Shown one piece after another: positions 51,767-60,751 of a stretch of 64,000 bases of DNA. The DNA lies in contig NZ_FYEY01000001.1 in the NCBI RefSeq assembly GCF_900187385.1, positions 5,208,001 through 5,272,000 of the forward strand, given 5' to 3'. Under the pieces are notes generated by a model. The model had not been told where the DNA came from, searched no databases, and saw only the letters and a program-made list of their open reading frames with translations. Each line of letters starts with the position of its first letter. Position 1 is the first letter of the stretch. The stretch is from Streptomyces sp. 2114.4. GTDB lineage: Bacteria; Actinomycetota; Actinomycetes; Streptomycetales; Streptomycetaceae. The position numbers were made by a program, and so were the translations under genes.

Positions 51767-52287
51767 GCACGGACCGCTTCGGCCAGCTTGTCGAGCCGGG
51801 CGGCGGTCAGCTCCAGCCAGCGCAGATCGGCTTCGAGGTGGAACAGCGCGTGGTCGCAGATCAGCTGGTCGGCGAGGTCGCCGGTGCGCTTGCGCTCGGT
51901 CAGTCCGCGCATCAGCCGCAGATGCTCGGCGCGCTGGGAGTCCAGCAGTTCGGCGGCGTTGCGGCCGGTCATCAGGGCCAGGACGATCTTGGTGTAGAGC
52001 GTCGACTGGAGGTACGGCTCGGGTTTCTCCGGGCGGGCCAGCCACTGGGCGACATCGGTGATCCCGGCGTCCGTGATCGCATACCGCTTGCGCTCCGGCC
52101 CGGCGCCGGCCTCCACGGCGTCCACCTCGACCAGGCCGTTCTTCAGCAGCCGGGACATCGTGGAGTAGACCTGCCCGTAGTGCAGCGGGCGGTCCTGCCC
52201 GAAGCGCTCGTCGAAGGCCCGCTTGAGGTCGTAGCCATGGCGGGGGCCGGACTCCAGGAGGCCCAGCAGCGTATGACCGATTGACAT
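51763..52287 (-). CDS. PadR family transcriptional regulator
   Basis: The 174-residue PadR regulator has an N-terminal winged helix (LLGLLESGPRHGYDLKRAFD, about residues 8-27, and VYSTMSRLLKNGLVEVD) and a C-terminal Vir/AphA-type domain. It probably represses this ABC operon, of which it is the first gene. The ATG at 52287 lies 7 nt after a TAAAGT -10-like element on the minus strand and has no Shine-Dalgarno sequence. The message is probably leaderless. Confidence 0.93.
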   Translation of the reverse strand: MSIGHTLLGLLESGPRHGYDLKRAFDERFGQDRPLHYGQVYSTMSRLLKNGLVEVDAVEAGAGPERKRYAITDAGITDVAQWLARPEKPEPYLQSTLYTKIVLALMTGRNAAELLDSQRAEHLRLMRGLTERKRTGDLADQLICDHALFHLEADLRWLELTAARLDKLAEAVRA

Positions 52288-52308
52288 GCGGGCTACTTTA
52301 CTCGTGGG

Positions 52309-52337
52309 TGTATCGCCGGTGTATACGTGTGCTGTAT
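52309..52337. promoter_or_regulatory. three TGTAT direct repeats upstream of padR
   Basis: TGTAT occurs at 52309-52313, 52320-52324 and 52333-52337, spaced 11 and 13 bp apart. They lie in the -35 region of the leaderless padR promoter and include GTATAC. This is a candidate PadR autoregulatory site; the call is tentative. Confidence 0.4.
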
Positions 52338-52447
52338 AGCGCCGGTGCGGTGGAAGAGCGGGGTCCGCGGCCTGCCCTCCGTCCCGCGGCGGGCGCACCC
52401 GGGAACGTCGGGGTGAACTCCGGGGTATCTCCCCGAGGGCCGCCCCT

Positions 52448-52507
52448 CATCTGTCCTTGCGTTCCTTCAGCCGTCCGTGCGTTCCGTCAGTCGTCCTTGC
52501 GTTCCTT
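52448..52507. repeat. three 20-bp tandem repeats at the 3' end of the RHH gene
   Basis: Units 52448-52467, 52468-52487 and 52488-52507 share CCTTGCGTTCC or CCGTGCGTTCC. The stop codon of the RHH protein falls at the border of the second and third units, so two units are outside the gene. Confidence 0.88.
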
Positions 52508-52753
52508 GGGCGGCCGCCCCCGCCGGGGGATCGCCCCCGCCCCCCGCGGCAGCCGCCCCGCCTCCGACAGCGCCTTGCGCAGCAGGAACTCGATCTGGGC
52601 ATTGGCGCTGCGCAGCTCGTCGCCGGCCCAGCGCGCCAGCGCGTCATGGACCGCGGGGTCCAGCCGCAGCAGCACCTGCTTGCGCTGCTGCGGCCGTCGC
52701 GCGGGGGTCCGCCCGTTCTCGGCGTCGGGCCCCTCGGGGGTGTCGGTGCTCAT
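52487..52753 (-). CDS. small ribbon-helix-helix (Arc/CopG-like) protein
   Basis: The 88-residue protein has a central RHH pattern: the strand RKQVLLRLDPAVHDALARWA (residues about 24-43) then LRSANAQIEFLLRKALSEAG. A Gly/Arg-rich basic C-terminus (RRGRPPKERKDD) follows. It probably binds DNA as a dimer. The ATG at 52753 is chosen for fit to the family. It lies 64 bp downstream of the SPFH gene in the same direction. A dyad upstream of the SPFH gene (53856-53871) is a possible target (inference). Confidence 0.82.
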   Translation of the reverse strand: MSTDTPEGPDAENGRTPARRPQQRKQVLLRLDPAVHDALARWAGDELRSANAQIEFLLRKALSEAGRLPRGAGAIPRRGRPPKERKDD

Positions 52754-52817
52754 GCCGAAGCCTCGCTTCGTCCGGCCTCGCCTTCGCCCGGCGTGCACCC
52801 CTCCATGGTTCGCCCGC

Positions 52818-53789
52818 TCACTGGTAGAGGGAACCCGTGTTCAGCACCGGCTGGGCGGCCCGGTCACCGCACAGCACCACCATCAGATTGCTCACCATGG
52901 CCGCCTTCCGCTCCTCGTCCAGCTCGACGATGCCCTGCTCGCTGATCCGGTCCAGCGCCTGCTCGACCATGCCGACCGCGCCCTCGACGATCTGCTGGCG
53001 GGCCGCGACCACCGCGCCGGCCTGCTGCCGCTGGAGCATCGCCGAGGCGATCTCGGGAGCGTACGCGAGGTGGCTGAAACGGGACTCGATGATCCGTACG
53101 CCGGCGGCCTGGACCCGTGCGGTCAGCTCCAGGGCAAGCTTCTCGGTGATCTCCTCGGCGTTGCCGCGCAGCGACAGGGCGTCCTCGTCGTGTGCGTCAT
53201 AGGGGTACTCGATGGCGATGTGCCGGACGGCCGCCTCGGTCTGGGTGGCGACGAACTCCAGGAAGTCGTCGACCTCGAAGAGCGCCTGGGCGGTGTCCTC
53301 GACCTGCCAGACCACGATCGAGGCCAGCTCGATCGGGTTGCCGTAGGCGTCGTTGACCTTGAGGACCGCGGTCTCGTGGTTGCGCACCCGGGTGGAGATC
53401 TTCTGGGCGGTGGTGAGCGGGTTGACCCAGCGCAGGCCGTCCGTGCGGATGGTGCCGACGTACCGTCCGAAGAGCTGGATCACCCGGGCCTCGCCGGGGG
53501 CGACCATCTTCACCCCGGTCATACAGAAGAACGAGCCGAGCAGCATTGCGACGCCGACGATGATCATTGGCGCCCCCACCGCCTTGTCGCCGCCGTCGCC
53601 GAGGATCCCGCCGACGATGATCATGGCGATGCCCAGTGCCACACCGAGCACGGTCAGCAGGAGGGCGAGGCCGCCCGGAATGCTGTGCGCCGGGACCTCG
53701 CGGACCTGCGGGCGGGGCATCTCGGGAGCGTCGACAGGAAGGTCGGCGCCGGGCCCGGCGGCGCGGTCGGCGGGTGTCTGATCGGACAT
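52818..53789 (-). CDS. SPFH/band-7 domain protein
   Basis: This 323-residue protein has two adjacent N-terminal membrane segments (about 37-60 and 68-95) and an SPFH domain (about 100-260: VAPGEARVIQLFGRYVGTIR onward, with VQAAGVRIIESRFSHLAYAP). A coiled C-terminal part (MLQRQQAGAVVAARQQIVEG) follows. SPFH proteins scaffold membrane microdomains, and the cargo here is unknown. The start at 53789 is used because GGGGA lies 4 nt upstream. It pairs with the small RHH gene downstream. Confidence 0.9.
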   Translation of the reverse strand: MSDQTPADRAAGPGADLPVDAPEMPRPQVREVPAHSIPGGLALLLTVLGVALGIAMIIVGGILGDGGDKAVGAPMIIVGVAMLLGSFFCMTGVKMVAPGEARVIQLFGRYVGTIRTDGLRWVNPLTTAQKISTRVRNHETAVLKVNDAYGNPIELASIVVWQVEDTAQALFEVDDFLEFVATQTEAAVRHIAIEYPYDAHDEDALSLRGNAEEITEKLALELTARVQAAGVRIIESRFSHLAYAPEIASAMLQRQQAGAVVAARQQIVEGAVGMVEQALDRISEQGIVELDEERKAAMVSNLMVVLCGDRAAQPVLNTGSLYQ

Positions 53790-54097
53790 GGAATCCCCGT
53801 TTCTCCCCATGCGGCACGTGATGTCCGCCGCAATGGATGATGTCACTGACTTAGCAAAGTGCTATCACTTTAACGCCGCGCCACAAGGGCTGTCCAGTGG
53901 TCGCGGGAGGGCCCTCCGGCGGTAAGACCCCAGGTGAGACGCGGGCGACGCACAAAACCCCCCTCTTGGTTCCCCTGCTCCGGGTGCTGTTTGTCACGTC
54001 GGGAAAAGTCTTGATCGATGAGTATGTGTTGACAGATGCGGTGTTAGCTTCAACAGCTGAGTTAGCTGGGGGCGGAACGACTGGAGTTGCTGAAGCG
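53790..54097. promoter_or_regulatory. 308-bp divergent region between SPFH and PBP genes
   Basis: It contains the AAAGTG-CTAT-CACTTT dyad (53856-53871). A TTGACA element at 54029-54034 is a likely -35 of the penicillin-binding-protein promoter. Two direct GTTAGCT copies lie at about 54043-54049 and 54061-54067. No gene was found. Confidence 0.6.
53856..53871. promoter_or_regulatory. perfect palindromic operator upstream of the SPFH gene
   Basis: AAAGTG-CTAT-CACTTT is a perfect 6-bp inverted repeat with a 4-bp spacer, about 67 bp upstream of the SPFH start. It suits a dimeric repressor. The RHH protein encoded downstream of SPFH is one candidate. Confidence 0.6.
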
Positions 54098-56371
54098 ATG
54101 GGCCGAGCGGACGCGAGACGGGCGCGAGAGGAAAGCGCCCGCCGGGCCAGATCGAAGGGGAAGAAGTCCGGCATACGCCGCTTCTTCACCTGGAAGAAGC
54201 TCCTCGGAGCCTTCCTCGGGGTGTGCCTGCTGGGCATCCTCGGCTTCATCGGCCTGTATCTGTGCGTGGACATACCCAAGGGCAACAACGCAGCCAAGCT
54301 GCAGAGCAACGTCTACAAGTACGCCAACGGCAAGGTCATGGCGCGTACGGGTCTGCGCAACCGCGAGAACGTCCCGCTCAGCCGGATACCCAAGGACGTG
54401 CAGCGCACCTTCGTCGCCGCGGAGAACAAGAACTTCTACCACGACTCCGGTGTCGACCTGATGGGCACCATGCGCGGCATCTTCAACACGGTGATGGGCC
54501 GCGGCAAGCAGGGTGGTTCGACGATCACCCAGCAGTACGTCAAGAACTACTACCTGAGCCAGGAGCAGACGGTTTCCCGCAAGCTCCAGGAGATCGTCAT
54601 CTCGCTCAAGGTGGACAACAAGTACTCCAAGGGCGACATCCTCGCCGGCTACATCAACACCAGCTACTACGGCCGCGGCGCCTACGGCATCCAGGCCGCC
54701 GCCCAGGCCTACTACGGCGTGGACGTCGAGAAGCTCACCGTCTCGCAGGGCGCCTACCTGGCCTCGCTGCTCCAGGCGCCGAACCAGTACGACTGGACCC
54801 TGGCGACCGACGCGGGCAAGAAGCGGGTCCAGGAGCGCTGGGCCTACACCCTCGACAACATGGTCGAGATGAAGTGGCTCTCCCCGGAGGACCGCCGCAA
54901 GCAGACGTTCCAGCGGCCGAAGGATCCCAAGCCGCTGAGCGGCGTGAGCGGCCAGACCAATTACCTCGTCGAGCAGGCCAAGCAGGAGCTCTTCGCCCAG
55001 GGCGTCGACGAGAAGCAGTTCGCGGCCGGCGGCTGGACGGTCACCCTCGGCATCGACAAGAACAAGCAGAAGGCGCTGGAGGCATCCGTCAAGCGCAAGC
55101 TGCTCGCCGACCTCGACCCCAAGAAGCGCAAGGTCGACGCGGACGCCCAGCTCGGTGCCACCTCGGTGGACCCCAAGACGGGGCACATCGTGGCGATGTA
55201 CGGCGGCGAGGGCCCGCCCAAGCACTACCGGAACAACGCCACCCGCAGCGACTACCAGGCCGCCTCCACCTTCAAGCCGCTGATCCTGGCCTCCGCGATG
55301 GAGAACAACGCGGTCACCCAGGACGGCGTCCCGATCACCCCGAACACGATCTACGACGGCCGCAACCGCCGTCCGGTCGTCGGCGGCAATATCGCCTTCG
55401 CGCCACCCAACGAGGACGAGCACGAGTACGGGAAGATCAGCGTCCAGACGGCGACCAACAACTCCGTCAACGCCGTCTTCGCGCAGATGGGCGCGGACGT
55501 CGGCCTGGACAAGGTCAAGCAGACCGCGGTCAGCCTCGGCATGGCCGACACGATGGACGTCAAGCCCGCCATGACCCTGGGCACCATGGGCGCCAGCCCG
55601 CTCCAGATGGCCGGCGCCTACGCCACCCTCGACAACCACGGCAAGAAGGTCACCCCGACGCTGGTCACCCAGGCCACGCACAGCGTCAACGGGGTCGAGA
55701 CGAAGGTGCCGCTGAAGGACCCGATCGGCGATCAGGTGCTCAGCCGCAAGACCGCCGACACCGTCACCTCCGTACTGACGGGCGTGGTCAACGACGGCAC
55801 CGCCTCGCAGGCCGTGAAGAACACCGCCTACAAGGCGGCGGGCAAGACCGGCACCTCCGACGACGACAAGTCGGCGTGGTTCGTGGGCTACACGCCCAAG
55901 CTGGTCACCGCCGTCGGCATGTTCGGCGAGTCGCCCAATGGCGGCCGGCAGGTCACCCTCAAGAACGCCGGCGGCGACGGCCGGGTCAACGGCGGCGGCT
56001 ACCCGGCCAAGGTGTGGGCGGACTACACCGAGGCGGCGCTGAACGGCGACACCGGCGCGGACTTCGACCTGGACACCAACATGGGTGCCGCGATCCCTCC
56101 GACCCCCACCCCGACTCCGAGCCACACGCCGTCGTCCAGCCCGAGCCCGTCCAAGTCGCCGAGCGATTCGCCCTCGCCGACCCCGTCGAAGCCGAGCGGG
56201 CCGCCCTCGCCGACCCACAGCGGACGGCCGAGCCCGCCCGTCCCGTCCGACTCCGGCTCGCCGGACGGCGGGGCGGACGGCGGCGCGGCCGGCGGCGACG
56301 GCGGCCCCGGCGGTGGCACCGGGGGCGAGACCGGCGGAACCAGGCCCGACAGCCTGCCCGGCTTCGGCTGA
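54098..56371 (+). CDS. class A penicillin-binding protein (transglycosylase/transpeptidase)
   Basis: The 757-residue bifunctional enzyme makes peptidoglycan. It has a basic cytosolic N-terminus, one membrane helix (about 35-56), and a GT51 glycosyltransferase domain with catalytic Glu109 (FVAAENKNFYHDSGVD) and GGSTITQQYVKNYYL. The transpeptidase domain has Ser390-x-x-Lys393 (STFKP), Ser456-Val-Asn458 and Lys583-Thr-Gly. The C-terminus is a disordered Pro/Ser/Gly-rich tail of about 95 residues, probably outside the membrane. The ATG at 54098 follows CTGGAG; the upstream frame to 53897 is not family-like. Confidence 0.95.
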   Translation: MGRADARRAREESARRARSKGKKSGIRRFFTWKKLLGAFLGVCLLGILGFIGLYLCVDIPKGNNAAKLQSNVYKYANGKVMARTGLRNRENVPLSRIPKDVQRTFVAAENKNFYHDSGVDLMGTMRGIFNTVMGRGKQGGSTITQQYVKNYYLSQEQTVSRKLQEIVISLKVDNKYSKGDILAGYINTSYYGRGAYGIQAAAQAYYGVDVEKLTVSQGAYLASLLQAPNQYDWTLATDAGKKRVQERWAYTLDNMVEMKWLSPEDRRKQTFQRPKDPKPLSGVSGQTNYLVEQAKQELFAQGVDEKQFAAGGWTVTLGIDKNKQKALEASVKRKLLADLDPKKRKVDADAQLGATSVDPKTGHIVAMYGGEGPPKHYRNNATRSDYQAASTFKPLILASAMENNAVTQDGVPITPNTIYDGRNRRPVVGGNIAFAPPNEDEHEYGKISVQTATNNSVNAVFAQMGADVGLDKVKQTAVSLGMADTMDVKPAMTLGTMGASPLQMAGAYATLDNHGKKVTPTLVTQATHSVNGVETKVPLKDPIGDQVLSRKTADTVTSVLTGVVNDGTASQAVKNTAYKAAGKTGTSDDDKSAWFVGYTPKLVTAVGMFGESPNGGRQVTLKNAGGDGRVNGGGYPAKVWADYTEAALNGDTGADFDLDTNMGAAIPPTPTPTPSHTPSSSPSPSKSPSDSPSPTPSKPSGPPSPTHSGRPSPPVPSDSGSPDGGADGGAAGGDGGPGGGTGGETGGTRPDSLPGFG

Positions 56372-56397
56372 CGCCGGTCCGCGTACACCGCACCGCA

Positions 56398-56430
56398 GCG
56401 CGGCCCCCGCCTCACCGGCGGGGGCCGCGC
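56398..56430. terminator. terminator between PBP and catalase genes
   Basis: GCGCGGCCCCCGCC (56398-56411) pairs perfectly over 14 bp with 56417-56430 around the 5-nt loop TCACC. It can serve both convergent genes. Confidence 0.92.
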
Positions 56431-56453
56431 TGTTGCGACGGAACGAGGGTTCC

Positions 56454-57917
56454 TCAGCCGCCGTTCACCTTGTGGGCGATCCGGTCGCCCACGTTCTTGT
56501 CGATGTTGCGCCAGTACTGCAGGGCGCGGTCCAGCACCGGGCGGCTGACGCCGTTCAGCAGATGGCCGGAGACGTTGCCGACGAGCCGGTCGCGGGCCGC
56601 GTCGTCGAGGACCTGGCGGACCATCGTGCCCGGCTGGCCGAAGTCGTCGTCGTCACGGCGCAGCGTGTAGGCCTCGCGGACCATCTCGCCGGCGGTCTCC
56701 CAGCCCGCGGGCTCCCCGTAGCGCAGGGTGTCCGCCGCCGGGCCGCCGTAGCTGTTCGGGGCGTAGGGCCGGGCCGTACGGGCCGGGTCGAACCGCATCG
56801 GGCCGTCCTTCGCGTACGAGTGGACGGGGACGTGCGGCCGGTTGGGCGGCAGCTGCAGGTAGTTCGGGCCGATGCGGTAGCGATGGGTGTCCGGGTAGGA
56901 GAACAGTCGGCCCAGCAGCATCTTGTCCGGCGACGGGCCGATGCCCGGCACCATGTTGGACGGTTCGAACGCCGCCTGCTCGATGTGGATGAAGTAGTCC
57001 TCGGGGTTCTTGTTGAGCGTCATCCGCCCGACCTCGATCAGCGGGTAGTCGCCGTGCGGCCACACCTTGGTCAGGTCGAACGGGTTGAACCGGTAGTCCG
57101 GGGCGTCCGCGAACGGCATGACCTGGACGTACAGCGTCCACGACGGGGCGTTGCCGCCGTCGATGGCCTCGAACAGATCACGGCGGTGGTAGTCGGCGTC
57201 CTCACCGGCGATCCGGTCCGCGTCCTCCTGGGTGAGGAAGTCGATGCCCTGGTCGGTCTTGAAGTGGTACTTGATCCAGAACTTCTCGCCGCCGGCGTTG
57301 ACCCACATGTAGGTGTGCGAGCCGTAGCCGTTCATGTGGCGGTAGGTCTTGGGAATGCCGCGGTCGCCCATCAGCCAGGTGACCTGGTGGGCGGACTCCG
57401 GCGACAGCGTCCAGAAGTCCCACTGCATGTCGTTGTCGCGCATCCCGTTGTCCGGGCGGCGCTTCTGCGAGCGGATGAAGTCCTGGAACTTGATCGTGTC
57501 ACGGACGAAGAAGACCGGGGTGTTGTTGCCCACCAGGTCGTAGTTGCCGTCCTCGGTGTAGAACTTCAGGGCGAAGCCGCGGGGGTCGCGCCAGGTGTCG
57601 GGGGAGCCCTGCTCGCCCGCGACCGTCGAGAAGCGGGCCAGCATCTCGGTGGTCTTGCCCGGCTGGAAGAGATCCGCCTTGGTGAACTGGCTGACGTCGC
57701 CTGTGACCTGGAAGAAGCCGTAGGCGCCGGCGCCCTTGGCGTGTACCACCCGCTCGGGGACCCGTTCGCGGTTGAACTGGGCCATCTTCTCGATGAGGTA
57801 GTGGTCCTGGAGCAGGATCGGGCCGTCCGGACTCACAGTGAGGGAGTGTTCGTCGCTCTCCACCGGAATGCCGGCGTTGTTCGTCGTGCGCGGGACGTGG
57901 TGCGCGGTGCTGGACAT
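56454..57917 (-). CDS. katA: monofunctional catalase (clade 3, heme)
   Basis: The 487-residue heme catalase splits H2O2. It has catalytic His59 (ERVVHAKGAGAYG) and Asn132 (GNNTPVFFVRD), and heme-ligand Tyr341 (RLFSYPDTHRYRIG). The length matches small-subunit clade 3 enzymes. The ATG at 57917 is preceded by AGGAGG. No Fur/CatR-type regulator gene is adjacent. It is convergent with the PBP gene. The phosphatase gene upstream on the same strand is separated from it by a terminator. Confidence 0.97.
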   Translation of the reverse strand: MSSTAHHVPRTTNNAGIPVESDEHSLTVSPDGPILLQDHYLIEKMAQFNRERVPERVVHAKGAGAYGFFQVTGDVSQFTKADLFQPGKTTEMLARFSTVAGEQGSPDTWRDPRGFALKFYTEDGNYDLVGNNTPVFFVRDTIKFQDFIRSQKRRPDNGMRDNDMQWDFWTLSPESAHQVTWLMGDRGIPKTYRHMNGYGSHTYMWVNAGGEKFWIKYHFKTDQGIDFLTQEDADRIAGEDADYHRRDLFEAIDGGNAPSWTLYVQVMPFADAPDYRFNPFDLTKVWPHGDYPLIEVGRMTLNKNPEDYFIHIEQAAFEPSNMVPGIGPSPDKMLLGRLFSYPDTHRYRIGPNYLQLPPNRPHVPVHSYAKDGPMRFDPARTARPYAPNSYGGPAADTLRYGEPAGWETAGEMVREAYTLRRDDDDFGQPGTMVRQVLDDAARDRLVGNVSGHLLNGVSRPVLDRALQYWRNIDKNVGDRIAHKVNGG

Positions 57918-58033
57918 GGAGGAATGCCTCCTGTTTCGACGACGGGGAGTAGGGTCGGTCGGTCCCGAATTGGGCGAGTCAGTCCCTTACCTCCACCCAA
58001 GCAGTCAACTACCCCGACGGCACGTCGGCAAGA

Positions 58034-58067
58034 GTTGGACCCCGTCCTATCTCAGACGGGGTCCAAC
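58034..58067 (-). terminator. terminator hairpin after the phosphatase gene
   Basis: GTTGGACCCCGTC (58034-58046) and GACGGGGTCCAAC (58055-58067) form a perfect 13-bp stem around the 8-nt loop CTATCTCA. It lies 33 bp beyond the stop of the phosphatase gene on the minus strand, isolating the catalase gene. Confidence 0.87.
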
Positions 58068-58099
58068 ATATGGGACGGGTGGCCGGGGTCCGCCCGGCG

Positions 58100-60661
58100 T
58101 CAGCGGCGCAGCGCCCCCGGCGGCATCGACAACTCGAACCAGACGACCTTTCCCATGCTCAGACGGGTCGCGCCCCAGCGCCGCGCCATCCGGTTGACGA
58201 GGTAGAGGCCGCGCCCGCCCTCGTCCGACGGCCGGGCCTGGCGCAGCCGCGGAAGCTGCGGAACGTCGTCACCCACCTCGCAGCGCAGTACGTCCGTTCG
58301 CAGCAACCGCAGGGTGATCGGCCGCTCCGCGTACCGCACGGCATTCGTCACCACCTCGCTGACCAGCAGCTCCAGCTGGTCGGTCAGCTCCTCCAGACCC
58401 CAGCGCGCCAGCGCCCGCCGGGCCAGCCGGCGGGCCTGCCCGGCCGTCTGCGCCTTCGGGTCCAGATACCAGTACGCGACATCGCTCGGCGCGATCCCGT
58501 CGAACCGGGCCGCCAGCAGCGCGATGTCGTCATCGCGGTCGCCGGGGCCCAGAATGTCCAGCACCTCGTCGCACATCGGCTCCAGCGGCGGCGGGTTGGG
58601 ACCCGTCAGCCGGGCCGTCTCCGCCAGCCGCTCCCGCAGCTGCTCGATCCCGGTCCACACGTCCCGGATCCGCGACTCGACCAGCCCGTCGGTATAGAGG
58701 ACCAGCGTGGCGCCCGCCGGGGCGTCCAGCTCCACCGCCTCGAAGTCCACCCCTCCGACGCCGATCGGCGCGCCCGACGGCACCCGCAGCACCTCGGCAC
58801 GCCCGCCGCGGTGCAGCATCACCGGCGGCGGATGCCCTGCGTTGGCGATGGTGATCCGGTGCGCGACCGGGTCGTAGACCGCGTACATGCAGGTCGCCAT
58901 CCGGTCCGTGCCCAGCCGCTGGGCCTGCTCGTCGAGATGGTGCAAGACCTCCTGCGGCGGCAGGTCCAGCCCCGCCAGCGTCTGCGCGGTCGTGCGCAGC
59001 TGCCCCATGATCGCGGCCGAGGTCATCGAGTGGCCCATGACGTCGCCGACCACCAGCGCCACCCGGCTGCCCGGCAGCGGGATCGCGTCGTACCAGTCGC
59101 CGCCCACCCGGGCGGTCTCCGCGGCCGGCAGGTAGCGGCTGGCCAGCCGGACCCCGGTCGGCTGCGGCAGCGAGTCCGGCAGCATGGTGCGCTGCAGCGC
59201 GTCGGCGATGTACGCCTCACGGCCGTAGAGCACCGCCTTGTCCACGCCCAGCGCGGTGTGCGTCGCCAACTGCGCGGCCACCAGCAGATCGTCCGGCTCG
59301 AACGCCGGGCGGTCGGGGCGGCGCAGGAACACCGCGGCACCGATCACCCGGCGGCGGCCGCGCAGCGGCGCCAGGATCACCCGGTGGCCGCCGGGCAGCC
59401 GCGGATCCGGACCCAGCAGCTCCGGCAGCGCCGTCCGCGCCGCCTGCGCCTCGCCGAACAGCGGCCGTACGCCCCGCAGTACCTCGGCCAGCGGACCGCC
59501 GGGCTCCACCTCGGCCAGCTCCGCCGCGCTGCCGCCCATCGCCGGGCCCAGATCGGGCTGCGCGGGCAGCACCGGCAGCCGGCCGCCGTTGGTGTCCGGC
59601 TCCTCCGGAATCCGGTCGGTACGGCGCAGCCGCAGCACCACCGGGCCGGTCGGACGCTCGTCGCCCACCGGCAGCGGATCGCGCAGATAGACGAGGATGG
59701 CGTCGGCGAACGTCGGCACCGTCGCCCGGCACAGCCCGAGCACGATCTCGTCGAGGTCGATACCGCGGGCGATCCGCCGCGTCGCCGCCCCGATGAAGCG
59801 CAGCCGGTCGCCGCCGGCCTGCCGGGCCGCGGCCACCTCACTGCTCTCGCCCGGATGCGCCGAGCGGGCCGGGGGAGCGGCCGGCGGGTCCTGCGCCGGG
59901 CCGTTCTGACCGGGCACCGGGGCCGCGGTGGCCTCCCCGGCCGCCGGGTGCGCGGCCTCACCGTGGGCGCCCGGCCCGGCGGAGCGTCCGCCGTGCGGCG
60001 CCGGCGACTGCCCCGGCACCGTCCCACCCGGCCCGCCGCCGCGCGGCCGCCCGATGCCCTCGCCGTCGTGCCGCGGGCGCTGCCCGTGGTGCGGCTCCTC
60101 GCCCGGCTCCGGCGCCTGGGCGCGGCCCACCGCGCCCTGCGCCACCCGCCGCGCGGCACGGGCCGTCTCGCGCCCCGCATCCGCTGCCCCGCCCGGCCGT
60201 CCTCCCGCAGGCATGGCCACCTCCCCGTACGTGTCGCCGTATGCCTCCCCATACGGGAGCGAGACGTCCCGTGCGGCGGCATGACCGCCGCTGTGCGCGG
60301 CGCTGTGATCACTGGTGCGCCCGCCGGTGTGGCCCGCGGCGGCGCCGTCCGCGTCCGCCGACGGCTCCCGCCGCGCCGCGGCGTGATCCACGGGCGGCTC
60401 GCCGCCGTGGCGGCCGGCCGGCGGACCGGCCGAGGCCGAGACGGCGACACCGGCGAGGCCTATGTCGTCACCGCCGCGCACCGCGAACCCGGCGCCCGGC
60501 GCCGGGGCGAACCCCGCCGCGGTGGGCTGCTGCAGGGCACTGCGCGGGTCGGGGACCGCGCCGAACGACGCCGTCCCGGCCGGCCCCCGAGCAGGGGACG
60601 CCGAGGGCGCGGCGGTCGAGGCCGACCGCCGCGATTCGTGGGAGGTGGGGTGCTCCGTCAC
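58100..60661 (-). CDS. SpoIIE-family phosphatase with GAF and HATPase domains
   Basis: The 853-residue protein has a disordered Gly/Pro/His-rich region (1-275), a GAF-type sensor domain (about 283-475) and a SpoIIE PP2C domain (about 505-720). The PP2C metal sites include GGDWYDAI (520-527), DVMGHSM (540-546) and YTDGLVE (656-662). A C-terminal RsbW-like HATPase domain (about 725-850) has EVVTNAVRYA and the lid DEGGRGLYLV. This phosphatase-kinase fusion is typical of Streptomyces and acts in partner-switching control of alternative sigma factors, dephosphorylating anti-anti-sigma factors. The signal for the GAF domain is unknown. GTG start at 60661, preceded by GGATGGA. Confidence 0.92.
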   Translation of the reverse strand: MTEHPTSHESRRSASTAAPSASPARGPAGTASFGAVPDPRSALQQPTAAGFAPAPGAGFAVRGGDDIGLAGVAVSASAGPPAGRHGGEPPVDHAAARREPSADADGAAAGHTGGRTSDHSAAHSGGHAAARDVSLPYGEAYGDTYGEVAMPAGGRPGGAADAGRETARAARRVAQGAVGRAQAPEPGEEPHHGQRPRHDGEGIGRPRGGGPGGTVPGQSPAPHGGRSAGPGAHGEAAHPAAGEATAAPVPGQNGPAQDPPAAPPARSAHPGESSEVAAARQAGGDRLRFIGAATRRIARGIDLDEIVLGLCRATVPTFADAILVYLRDPLPVGDERPTGPVVLRLRRTDRIPEEPDTNGGRLPVLPAQPDLGPAMGGSAAELAEVEPGGPLAEVLRGVRPLFGEAQAARTALPELLGPDPRLPGGHRVILAPLRGRRRVIGAAVFLRRPDRPAFEPDDLLVAAQLATHTALGVDKAVLYGREAYIADALQRTMLPDSLPQPTGVRLASRYLPAAETARVGGDWYDAIPLPGSRVALVVGDVMGHSMTSAAIMGQLRTTAQTLAGLDLPPQEVLHHLDEQAQRLGTDRMATCMYAVYDPVAHRITIANAGHPPPVMLHRGGRAEVLRVPSGAPIGVGGVDFEAVELDAPAGATLVLYTDGLVESRIRDVWTGIEQLRERLAETARLTGPNPPPLEPMCDEVLDILGPGDRDDDIALLAARFDGIAPSDVAYWYLDPKAQTAGQARRLARRALARWGLEELTDQLELLVSEVVTNAVRYAERPITLRLLRTDVLRCEVGDDVPQLPRLRQARPSDEGGRGLYLVNRMARRWGATRLSMGKVVWFELSMPPGALRR

Positions 60662-60751
60662 GCGTGGGATTCCATCCGTCCGGGGCTGTGCGCCGAACGC
60701 GCCGCGTTGCGAGCGCGCCGCCCGTACGGGACGCGCCCAACGCGCTGCGTG

